Below, piece by piece: positions 7,536 through 14,593 of a DNA stretch of 54,541 nt (the stretch's first letter is position 1; every line of letters starts with the position of its first letter). A model generated the notes under the pieces. That model was not told the origin of the DNA. It was given only the letters and a program-made list of their open reading frames with translations, and did not search any database. The position numbers were made by a program, and so were the translations under genes. The DNA is from Erysipelotrichaceae bacterium. Its GTDB lineage: Bacteria > Bacillota_I > Bacilli_A > Erysipelotrichales > Erysipelotrichaceae. The DNA lies in the NCBI GenBank assembly GCA_017512285.1, contig JAFWGU010000028.1, forward strand, positions 1 through 54,541, given 5' to 3'.

Positions 7536-9050
7536 ATGAAGAAACTATGGTATTCAACTCATGATGGACTTAAGGCTCCACTGGTAATGTATTTCATCGC
7601 AGTGATCTTACTGGGACTGGGAAATACCTTTACCAGCAATAATGAAATAATATCTTCCTTACTGAGCCTGTGCAGTTACACTGGTGCGGTAATGAAGGTC
7701 TTTTTTCCTTTGTTTCTGACCATCAACGTCATTGGCAAGAAGCATGTTGATTCCGTTCCGATAGTCGGAGGAATAGTGTCATATCTTCTGATACAGATCA
7801 TGACCATCTTCTTCGGCAATCAGAACTTCCCGTCATATTACTATTCAGTATCACCGTTAGCCAATGTTCTGAACATCGGCATTACCCGTAACCCGTTCAA
7901 CATGGGACTGGCGACCAGCTTCACCGCAATCATCATTGTCGTAAATATCTACCGTATTTCCAGACAGAGACTGAATTACGGCATCATGAGATTCATCGAC
8001 AACGATGCCTGGTTCCTGATCGTGGTAACATTCATATCAGCCGGCATAGGACTGGTATGCACGATGTTATTCCCATACTATGTGAACATCATGGAAAGAG
8101 CCATGAACTTCATGAGTGACAATGCCTCAAACCCTGCCGTCATGTTCATATACGGAATCGTGGAAAGAGGTCACGAACTGGTAGGTCTTCAGGATGCCTT
8201 CCACCGCAACTTCTGGTTTGCCGGTTTTGGCGGCAACTGGATGGACGCCACCGGAAACAGTTATGTCGGTGACGTCAACATCTGGACAGCCCAGCTGGCA
8301 CAGGGTGCCTTACAGCCCGGCATCGGCAAGTACATAACACCGTATTACATCATCAACCTGGCATTCATACCTGGTCTGGTAGTCGGTCTGTATACCCAGT
8401 ATTCAAACAAGCTGGACAGAATGAAGAACATCGCTCTGATGATCGTCGTCATCATCGTATCCATTTTCTCAGGAACGATCATACCGGTTCATTACTATCT
8501 GTTCATCATTTCTCCGGTCCTGATGTTCAGCAGCATCGTTGTCTCCAGCTCACTTTACGGCATTTTCAGTGCCCTGAAGGTATGCATTGGATACAACTAT
8601 ACCGGTACGGCTTTATTCGCCACTCCGGGAACCCTGCTTAATCTGATTGAGATATTCCCGAGACTGGGCTTAACGACAATTGAAATGCTGATACTGGTAG
8701 GATTCTTCTTCTTAGTTATCGGCTTCCTGCTTGTATGGCTGTACTATGGCATACTTGCCCTGGACTTCCTGGAACCGAAGAAGAAGATCCAGAACAGGAA
8801 GGAAATGATCAGAGCCTTCGGCGGCATCGGCAACATCCGCATCGTCGACTGCAGCCCTACATCATTCAGCGTTACGACCTACGACAATACCAAGGTCAAT
8901 GAACAGGAAGTTCTGAATCTGGGAGCTTCCAAGGTCAAGGAAACCTACTTCAAGTATATCGTTGAATACGGTCCGGGCAGTGTTTCCATGTACAGACAGA
9001 TCAAGAAGGAACTGAAGGCCTACAAGAACATCAAGAAATACATAGACTAG
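7536..9050 (+). CDS. degenerate PTS EIIC-EIIB permease, glucose superfamily-like
   Basis: 504 residues: a membrane EIIC domain of about ten helices (residues 1-410) and a C-terminal EIIB-like domain (about 425-500). Fold-level blocks match glucose-family PTS permeases, but key motifs are lost. The GITEP block reads SGTIIP (312-317), with Ile316 where the sugar-binding Glu is expected, and the GLHH block reads LVGLQDAFHRNFWF. EIIB keeps a cysteine (C439) but CITRLR reads CSPTSFS. It may be a non-transporting paralogue, a sensor, or a specialised carrier. The ATG at 7536 follows GAGG by seven bases. No EIIA or sugar-pathway gene is adjacent. Confidence 0.75.
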   Translation: MKKLWYSTHDGLKAPLVMYFIAVILLGLGNTFTSNNEIISSLLSLCSYTGAVMKVFFPLFLTINVIGKKHVDSVPIVGGIVSYLLIQIMTIFFGNQNFPSYYYSVSPLANVLNIGITRNPFNMGLATSFTAIIIVVNIYRISRQRLNYGIMRFIDNDAWFLIVVTFISAGIGLVCTMLFPYYVNIMERAMNFMSDNASNPAVMFIYGIVERGHELVGLQDAFHRNFWFAGFGGNWMDATGNSYVGDVNIWTAQLAQGALQPGIGKYITPYYIINLAFIPGLVVGLYTQYSNKLDRMKNIALMIVVIIVSIFSGTIIPVHYYLFIISPVLMFSSIVVSSSLYGIFSALKVCIGYNYTGTALFATPGTLLNLIEIFPRLGLTTIEMLILVGFFFLVIGFLLVWLYYGILALDFLEPKKKIQNRKEMIRAFGGIGNIRIVDCSPTSFSVTTYDNTKVNEQEVLNLGASKVKETYFKYIVEYGPGSVSMYRQIKKELKAYKNIKKYID

Positions 9051-9072
9051 AAGGGTATGATCCCTTCTTTTT
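9049..9072 (+). terminator. intrinsic terminator after the PTS-like gene
   Basis: AGAAGGG (9049-9055) / CCCTTCT (9062-9068), loop TATGAT, followed by T6. The stem starts in the stop codon. Confidence 0.85.
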
Positions 9073-9088
9073 TGTGAAATGGTTAATA

Positions 9089-9094
9089 TATAAT
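9089..9094 (+). promoter_or_regulatory. -10 box upstream of the esterase gene
   Basis: Perfect TATAAT at 9089-9094, about 30 bases before the ATG and upstream of AAGGAGA. No convincing -35 was found at the usual spacing. Confidence 0.4.
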
Positions 9095-9122
9095 ATTTAT
9101 GGATAATATAAGGAGATAATCT

Positions 9123-9881
9123 ATGGCAAGGATAACATGTAACTTCTATTCAAGAACCTTATTGCGTGCCGTTGACATTACGGTAATAATTCCGACGATA
9201 ACCTGTCCGGAATCACTTAACCCCAATGAAAAGCCAAACTTCATCTTCAAGAGGAAGTTTCCGGTAATATATCTTCTGCATGGCTTTGGCAATAACCATG
9301 CCATCTGGACGGCATATACGAATGTGGAAATGTTCGCGGAGGAGAGAAGAATAGCAGTGGTTAACCTTTCAGCCGAAAACAAGTTCTATTCCAAGGTGGG
9401 AATGGATGACTTCTTTACCTTTGTATCAGAGGAATTGCCGGAATTCGTAACCAACATGTTCCCAATATCAGATAAGCCGGAGGAAAGCTACATTGCCGGT
9501 CTTTCAATGGGGGGTTACGGCTCATATCTGCATGGGCTTTCACATCCGGAAAGATATGCGGCCATCGGCGCTTTCTCGGCACCTTCCAGCAACCGGAGAA
9601 CAGGCGGAAAAAGGCCTGATCTCCTGAAATTGGCCAAAGACATCGCAAAGGAAGGGAAAAAGTTCCCGAAAATCTACGCAGCATGCGGTATGGAAGACTT
9701 CCTGTTTTCTGACAGCAAGAAGTTTGCCATGAAACTGAAGGAACTTGGAGCCGATGTTACCTGGGAAGAAGTAGAAGGATACAAGCATGAATGGAGATTC
9801 TGGAATCTGGAAGTAGAGAGATTCATGGACTGGCTCCCCAGAAAGGACTATTACGCAAAACTGGGAAAAAGACCGGTATGA
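9123..9881 (+). CDS. alpha/beta hydrolase, tributyrin esterase (EstA/esterase D) type
   Basis: 252 residues, cytoplasmic. It has the esterase-D-like core: LLHGFGNNHAIW (oxyanion strand), nucleophile Ser128 in AGLSMGGYG, an acid in GMEDF near residue 192 and His222 in YKHEWRFW. Members cleave short-chain acyl esters, including host or feruloyl-type esters; the substrate here is unknown. AAGGAGA precedes the ATG, and terminators on both sides make it a single-gene unit. Confidence 0.88.
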   Translation: MARITCNFYSRTLLRAVDITVIIPTITCPESLNPNEKPNFIFKRKFPVIYLLHGFGNNHAIWTAYTNVEMFAEERRIAVVNLSAENKFYSKVGMDDFFTFVSEELPEFVTNMFPISDKPEESYIAGLSMGGYGSYLHGLSHPERYAAIGAFSAPSSNRRTGGKRPDLLKLAKDIAKEGKKFPKIYAACGMEDFLFSDSKKFAMKLKELGADVTWEEVEGYKHEWRFWNLEVERFMDWLPRKDYYAKLGKRPV

Positions 9882-9895
9882 GCAAAGAAACGAAT

Positions 9896-9926
9896 AAAGA
9901 CTGCTGATATTCAGCAGTCTTTTTTT
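9896..9926. terminator. long terminator hairpin between convergent genes
   Basis: Twelve-base-pair stem AAAGACTGCTGA (9896-9907) / TCAGCAGTCTTT (9911-9922) with a four-base loop and T7 on the plus strand. The minus side also has a short T run (CTTTATT), so it probably stops transcripts from both sides, though better from the left. Confidence 0.88.
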
Positions 9927-9944
9927 CATGATTTCAGTGTATTC

Positions 9945-10346
9945 CTAGATTTCTACTGTTTCTGCAGGTTCAGTAAAGCTGCTGAACGTGGCAGTTGCCT
10001 TGGTGAAGTAGAGAACCAGGGTATTGCCGTCGTTCTCATCATACATGGCCCTTAAGTTAGGATAGGCATCCAGCATTGACTTCTTGGCTTCAAACCTGTC
10101 ATCTTCGGCCATTTCTCCGGCAACTCTGATCCACTTGCCCTTGGTAAAGCCGCAGATCTCGACCTTTGGATTGGTCAGGATCTGTTTGGCACAGTCCTTC
10201 TTTTTGCCGGTTTGGATGTATAATCTGCCGTCAAAGATGTTGACGGTACCGAACGGACGCACTCTTGGCTGACCGTTATCGTCAGTTGCCAGATAGTATG
10301 TTCCGCATTCCTTCAGAAAATCGTGAACTCTTTTTAAATTATCCAT
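9945..10346 (-). CDS. pyridoxamine 5'-phosphate oxidase-like flavin-binding protein
   Basis: 133 residues, the size of the small split-barrel family. Typical blocks are YYLATDDNGQPRVRPFG, GRLYIQTGKKKDCAKQI, NPKVEICGF and WIRVAGEM. Such proteins bind FMN, F420 or heme; this short Bacillota form is usually annotated as a pyridoxamine oxidase family protein of unknown substrate and is not a true PdxH. AAGGAGA precedes the ATG at 10346. It is divergent from mutS. Confidence 0.83.
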   Translation of the reverse strand: MDNLKRVHDFLKECGTYYLATDDNGQPRVRPFGTVNIFDGRLYIQTGKKKDCAKQILTNPKVEICGFTKGKWIRVAGEMAEDDRFEAKKSMLDAYPNLRAMYDENDGNTLVLYFTKATATFSSFTEPAETVEI

Positions 10347-10419
10347 ACTTTATCTCCTTACATGCAAATTATAGCATAATGGGGCGATAGAATATTAAAT
10401 CGGATATCCGTAAAAATGA

Positions 10420-10425
10420 TATAAT
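10420..10425 (+). promoter_or_regulatory. -10 box of mutS
   Basis: TATAAT at 10420-10425, followed after nine bases by GAGG (10435-10438) and the ATG at 10447. The TTAAAT at 10395-10400 is a poor -35 with long spacing. Confidence 0.45.
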
Positions 10426-10446
10426 GTATAAGCCGAGGTAAATCAG

Positions 10447-12972
10447 ATGACACAGTACACACCCATGATGACGCATTATCTGGAAATAAAGAAGGGCTAT
10501 CCTGACGCTCTGGTCTTTTACCGTCTCGGAGACTTCTACGAGATGTTCTTTGATGATGCCAAGACGGCTTCGCATGAACTTGACCTGGTTCTGACGGGCA
10601 GAAATGCCGGTGTGGAAGAGAGAGTACCGATGTGCGGTGTACCTTATCATGCCGTTACAGGTTATATTCAGAGACTCATAGCCAAAGGATATAAGGTCGC
10701 CATCGTTGAACAGATGGAAGACCCGGCTGAGGCAGTAGGTCTGGTAAAGAGAGACGTCATCAGAGTCGTTACCCCGGGCACAGCCATTGATGAGATCATG
10801 GATGAAAAAGCCAGCGCCTATCTGGCAGGTCTGTGTGACTATGGCTATGGCTATGCTCTGGCGGTTTGTGACATCACTACAGGTGAAACCAAGTTAATAA
10901 ACATTGAACATGATAATCTCAGGCTGAAGCAGATAATACTAAGCAACGACATCAAGGAAGTCGTATTAAGAACAGACTATAATCAGAAGAATCTGAAGGC
11001 CATAAACAACATGGATCTGGTCACTCTTTCCATATGCGATCAGAGTGACATTAAGGAACAGTATAAGTATCTGGTTGAAAACGTCGAAGACGTACATCTT
11101 CTGGAAGCTACCGGCAGATTGCTGAACTATCTGGAAGCTACCCAGAAGAGAACGATGACTCACCTGATTCCATTTGTTCTGGAAGACAATGATGCCTATC
11201 TGAAGATGGACTATTCAACGATCCAGAATCTGGAACTGGTTGAACCAAGCAAGCTCAACAGCAGGGCCATTACCTTATGGAACTATCTGGACAAGGCGCA
11301 GTCAGCTGCCGGATCAAGATTACTGAAGAAGTGGATCCAGAGGCCGTTAAGAAATCTGGATAAGATCAACCAGAGACTGGACATGATCGCCTATCTGAAG
11401 AAGAACTTCATCAAGAGAGAAACACTGAAGGGCCATCTGGCTCAGCTGTATGACATCGACAGACTGATCTCCCGTGTTGCCTACGGCAGCGCCAACGGCA
11501 GAGACTGTCTGAGACTGCAGAAGTCACTTGATCAGGTCCCGGCAATACTTGAAATAGTATCAGCCAGTGGTATCTATCCGGAATATGACGACATTGACCA
11601 GTGCACGGAACTGCATGAAAGACTCGTCGGCAGCATCGTAGACGAACCTCCGTTTTCAACTCATCAGGGCGGAATATTCCAGGACGGATATAACGAACAG
11701 TTAGACGAATACCGTAAGATCCAGCGCGAAGGCCAGAAGTGGATCGTCGAACTGGAACAGAAGGAAAAGGAAAGAACCGGCATCAAGACCCTCAAGGTAG
11801 GCTATAACAAGGTGTTCGGTTACTACATAGAAGTATCAAAGGGCATGGTATCCCAGGTAAAAGAGGAATGGGGCTATCAGCGCAAGCAGACCTTAACTAC
11901 CGGTGAAAGATACATTACTGCTGAGCTGAAGGACAGAGAAGACGCCATACTTCATGCCGAGGAAAGGGCAATCAGACTGGAAAGCCAGCTGTTTGATGAA
12001 CTGATCATTGAAATAAAGACATATCTGCCGGCCTTGCAGAAGCTGGCCAACTGTCTGGCAGTAATAGATGGCGTATATGCCTTAAGCGTAGTAAGCTCAA
12101 GCAACGCATTCGTAAGACCAACCTTCAATGACGAGGGAATACTGAATGTAAAGCAGGGCAGACATCCTATACTGGAAACCATCAGCAGGGATCAGTACGT
12201 GCCAAATGACATCTATATGGACAACATCCAGCCGATACAGATAATCACCGGTCCTAACATGGGCGGCAAGAGCACCTACATGAGACAGTGTGCCCTGATC
12301 GTATTACTGGCGCAGATCGGCTGTTACGTACCAGCCAAGTCAGCCAGCATGCCGATATTCGACCAGATATTTACCAGGATCGGTTCAACTGACGACATAT
12401 TGGGCGGTCAGTCAACCTTCATGGTGGAAATGAACGAGGCAAATAATGCCTTACAGCATGCTACAAAGGATTCGCTCATCATCTTTGATGAGATTGGAAG
12501 AGGAACATCCACATATGACGGCATGGCGCTGGCCCAGGCAATGCTGGAGTACATCGATGCGGCAATAGGCGCCAAGACACTGTTCTCAACGCACTACCAT
12601 GAACTGACCAGTCTGGAAAACAACATGAACGGCATCATCAACAAGCATGTTGATGTCCATGAGGAAAATGACAGGATAACGTTCCTGTACAAGGTCAAAA
12701 ACGGCAAGGCCAATAAGTCATATGGTATTCACGTTGCCTCACTGGCCAAGCTTCCTGAAAGCATCATCGAAAGGTCGAGGGAATTACTGAAGACCTTTGA
12801 AACGACCAAGAAGCACTACAATGACCAGACTCAGATCGTCATGGTTGAAAAGGTACCTCAGCAGCTAAAGGACATTGAGGACATCCTTACCAGGGCAGAT
12901 CCCAATAACATGACGCCAATTGAGGCCTTACAGCTGGTGGCAGACCTTAAGAAGAGGACTGAAAACAAGTAA
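10447..12972 (+). CDS. mutS: DNA mismatch repair protein MutS
   Basis: Recognises mispairs and starts mismatch repair. It is 841 residues, near the usual 850-870. The mismatch-reading Phe-x-Glu motif is F30-Y-E32 (GDFYEMFFDD). The ATPase domain has Walker A GPNMGGKS at 602-609, Walker B LIIFDEIGRGTS at 677-688 and the STHYHEL motif. The C-terminal tail ends in the short helical EALQLVADLKKR segment. mutL is not adjacent here, which is unusual for Bacillota, where mutS-mutL often form an operon. GAGG lies eight bases before the ATG. Confidence 0.96.
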   Translation: MTQYTPMMTHYLEIKKGYPDALVFYRLGDFYEMFFDDAKTASHELDLVLTGRNAGVEERVPMCGVPYHAVTGYIQRLIAKGYKVAIVEQMEDPAEAVGLVKRDVIRVVTPGTAIDEIMDEKASAYLAGLCDYGYGYALAVCDITTGETKLINIEHDNLRLKQIILSNDIKEVVLRTDYNQKNLKAINNMDLVTLSICDQSDIKEQYKYLVENVEDVHLLEATGRLLNYLEATQKRTMTHLIPFVLEDNDAYLKMDYSTIQNLELVEPSKLNSRAITLWNYLDKAQSAAGSRLLKKWIQRPLRNLDKINQRLDMIAYLKKNFIKRETLKGHLAQLYDIDRLISRVAYGSANGRDCLRLQKSLDQVPAILEIVSASGIYPEYDDIDQCTELHERLVGSIVDEPPFSTHQGGIFQDGYNEQLDEYRKIQREGQKWIVELEQKEKERTGIKTLKVGYNKVFGYYIEVSKGMVSQVKEEWGYQRKQTLTTGERYITAELKDREDAILHAEERAIRLESQLFDELIIEIKTYLPALQKLANCLAVIDGVYALSVVSSSNAFVRPTFNDEGILNVKQGRHPILETISRDQYVPNDIYMDNIQPIQIITGPNMGGKSTYMRQCALIVLLAQIGCYVPAKSASMPIFDQIFTRIGSTDDILGGQSTFMVEMNEANNALQHATKDSLIIFDEIGRGTSTYDGMALAQAMLEYIDAAIGAKTLFSTHYHELTSLENNMNGIINKHVDVHEENDRITFLYKVKNGKANKSYGIHVASLAKLPESIIERSRELLKTFETTKKHYNDQTQIVMVEKVPQQLKDIEDILTRADPNNMTPIEALQLVADLKKRTENK

Positions 12973-12996
12973 ACGCAGGCTAAAAACTGCGTTTTT
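12971..12996 (+). terminator. mutS terminator overlapping its stop codon
   Basis: AAACGCAG (12971-12978) / CTGCGTTT (12988-12995), loop of nine bases and T5. The first bases belong to the TAA stop. Confidence 0.85.
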
Positions 12997-13016
12997 GGAT
13001 AAAGAGAGAAGAAGCG

Positions 13017-13406
13017 ATGAAAACCACAGACAAAAACTTTCCAATGTATAAGGTCATTGGATTACAGCTGCTGTTACTGATACCGTCATATCTGATAGTG
13101 AGATTTCTGCTGTTCAGGCTGCACAGGTCAGATGATGCACCGCTTATCGCAGCCGGTGTTTCAGCAATAGGCATCTTCATTACATATCTGACCAGAAAGC
13201 CGTTTGTCTTTGAGGGAACGATCTACGGCTATCTGATATCGTTTGGGATATCGCAGATATTCAAGAAAGAATACATAGATCCAAATCACGGTAATACAAT
13301 GCATAATAACTGGTTTGAGATCTGGATCATCACCTACGCAGTCATCATCGCGATATGTGTGATCATGGACGCAATACTGATAAGAAACGAAAGAAATAGA
13401 ATATGA
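13017..13406 (+). CDS. small polytopic membrane protein, unknown function
   Basis: 129 residues with four predicted membrane helices: VIGLQLLLLIPSYLIVRFLLF, IAAGVSAIGIFITYL, FEGTIYGYLISFGI and WIITYAVIIAICVIMDAIL. No family recognised. GAGAGAAG precedes the ATG. Its TGA overlaps the ATG of the next small lipoprotein gene (ATGA), so the two are translationally coupled. Confidence 0.7.
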   Translation: MKTTDKNFPMYKVIGLQLLLLIPSYLIVRFLLFRLHRSDDAPLIAAGVSAIGIFITYLTRKPFVFEGTIYGYLISFGISQIFKKEYIDPNHGNTMHNNWFEIWIITYAVIIAICVIMDAILIRNERNRI

Positions 13407-13576
13407 AAAGAAAGCTCATCATAGTAATGATCATGTTGCTCAGTCTGTCTGTTTTTACAGGATGCAGTAAGAAAGAACCGGAACCGGCTGAAGATGATTA
13501 TAAGATAGACTATCTCGTACTCGTCAACAAGCTGAATCCGCTGCCATCAGACTGGAAGGATACCTGGGAGCCGTGA
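13403..13576 (+). pseudogene. short lipoprotein, apparent 5' fragment of a split gene
   Basis: 57 residues: a signal peptide MKRKLIIVMIMLLSLSVFTGC with lipobox TG-C, a charged linker, then DYLVLVNKLNPLPSDW. The last block resembles the N-terminus of VanY-type D-Ala-D-Ala carboxypeptidase lipoproteins, but nothing catalytic follows: it stops at 13574-13576. The next frame, overlapping by GTGA, continues with a different domain. Either a real 57-residue lipoprotein or the front of a rearranged, frameshifted gene; I favour the latter. Confidence 0.55.
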
Positions 13577-13893
13577 AGGAAACGGCACCGGTAATTGATT
13601 ACGGTGATTCAAAGCTGTTCACCAGAGAGCAGCGTGAAGAAGTGATGATAAGGATCAAGTGCTCATTCGCTGCCTGGGAAGGCTGTGAACTGGAAAACCT
13701 GCGTTATGCCGGTGATGAATACAGCACACAGGAACAGATTGACTGGGCTAATTCTCAGAACTCGGAAGGAAACTACATTGGAGTTGTAAGTGTATTCAGT
13801 GATTATCACAAAGCCAATGAGAGCCATAAGGATTACCAGTGGTGGCTTGCCTGCAACCAGGAAGGCGACTGGGACATCGTAACATCCGAATGA
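13573..13893 (+). pseudogene. secreted NTF2-like domain lacking its signal (downstream part of split lipoprotein)
   Basis: 106 residues from GTG at 13573, in the -1 frame relative to the preceding fragment. The pattern KLFTREQREEVMIRIKCSF, GCELENLRYAGDE, GVVSVFSDY and QWWLACNQEGDWDIVT resembles the small NTF2-like domain (DUF4829-type) of Bacillota lipoproteins, which normally follow a signal peptide. Here none is present in frame, and GGGAG is only two bases from the GTG. It would be exported only through a frame change at GTGA. Confidence 0.55.
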
Positions 13894-13897
13894 CAGT

Positions 13898-13924
13898 AAA
13901 CAGACTTGAAAAAGTCTGTTTTTC
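13898..13924 (+). terminator. intrinsic terminator
   Basis: AAACAGACTT (13898-13907) / AAGTCTGTTT (13912-13921) with a four-base loop and T tail. It ends the small membrane/lipoprotein unit and marks the left edge of the AT-rich island. Confidence 0.85.
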
Positions 13925-13980
13925 TTATAAAGCAAAAACTTTAGATAGTTAGAAGGCAAAGATGCTTTAGAAGAGAGGTG

Positions 13981-14109
13981 ATGAACATAAATAATCATGA
14001 GCTTATTCTTTCTTGGGTGTACTGCGATTATTCACAAGAAAGAACAGTGGAGAATAATCATTTTATCAGGAAAACTGTAGATTCTCGCACTGTGTCGTGT
14101 TCAAATTAA
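13981..14109 (+). CDS. possible 42-residue leader ORF upstream of the island
   Basis: ATG at 13981, stop at 14107-14109. The peptide begins MNINNHELILSWVYCDYS and has no signal or membrane segment. GAGG at 13975-13978 is only two bases from the ATG, so translation is doubtful. The ORF spans the overlapping inverted repeats at 14006-14059. It could be a leader peptide, a remnant, or noise. Confidence 0.25.
   Translation: MNINNHELILSWVYCDYSQERTVENNHFIRKTVDSRTVSCSN
14006..14059 (+). promoter_or_regulatory. interleaved inverted repeats (pseudoknot or switch-like leader)
   Basis: Arm A TTCTTTCTTG (14006-14015) is fully complementary to A' CAAGAAAGAA (14035-14044). Arm B GATTATTC (14026-14033) is fully complementary to B' GAATAATC (14052-14059). 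The order A-B-A'-B' means the helices are mutually exclusive hairpins or form an H-type pseudoknot. ATAATCAT at 13991-13998 repeats the B' region. It lies about 100 bases before the first island gene. Confidence 0.4.
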
Positions 14110-14133
14110 GACGTTAAAAATAGAATGAGTATG

Positions 14134-14151
14134 CATAATTGAAATGGAGGG
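14134..14151 (+). promoter_or_regulatory. likely -10 box and ribosome site of the island
   Basis: CATAAT at 14134-14139 is a fair -10 box, and GGAGGG at 14146-14151 is a strong ribosome site seven bases before the ATG at 14159. A start here would leave the interleaved repeats outside the transcript, unless an upstream promoter also exists. Confidence 0.35.
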
Positions 14152-14158
14152 ATATTTT

Positions 14159-14569
14159 ATGAGGACAATTATGCAGTTTATTCTTGTGGGTTTGATTATG
14201 ATAACAATGTGTATTTGTCCTGTTAAGGCAGAAGAAGTAACTACACCAGAAAAGCCGATTGATATCGATGAAATTGTTACAACCGAACACACTATTTATA
14301 AATTACTTGAGGTAAGAAATCCTTCAGATGGCGAGCTTCTAATCAGAGCAAGAGTGACAGGTTCATACTACGTAGATTACAATCCTAATACAGGAACATC
14401 AACAACCAGAGACTGTACTTTTACCTATACTTATTTGGTAAAAAAAAACTCATGTGCTATTTTATCTACTTACATAACTTATTATACGACTAGTGTAAGA
14501 CTTAATTTTAATGTTAAGTATTTAAATGGATCGAACTATATAACAGATACCTTTTATTTATACGTATAA
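14159..14569 (+). CDS. small secreted protein, unknown function, island gene 1
   Basis: 136 residues. A signal peptide MRTIMQFILVGLIMITMCICPVKA is followed by EE, a typical signal peptidase I site. The mature part of about 110 residues is rich in Thr, Tyr and Val and looks all-beta (TYTYLVKK, YITYYTTSVRLNFNVKYLNG, TDTFYLYV). No family recognised. Codons are AT-rich like the next three genes and unlike the housekeeping neighbours. It lies 24 bases before the first permease and is probably in the same operon; it might be a substrate, ligand or accessory factor of the transporter. Confidence 0.7.
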   Translation: MRTIMQFILVGLIMITMCICPVKAEEVTTPEKPIDIDEIVTTEHTIYKLLEVRNPSDGELLIRARVTGSYYVDYNPNTGTSTTRDCTFTYTYLVKKNSCAILSTYITYYTTSVRLNFNVKYLNGSNYITDTFYLYV

Positions 14570-14593
14570 AGAATAGCACTTAAGGAAAAGGAC

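Noticed and set aside
13403-13576. Active VanY carboxypeptidase
   Set aside because: Only the N-terminal resemblance is present; no zinc-binding HxxxxxxD or catalytic residues follow.
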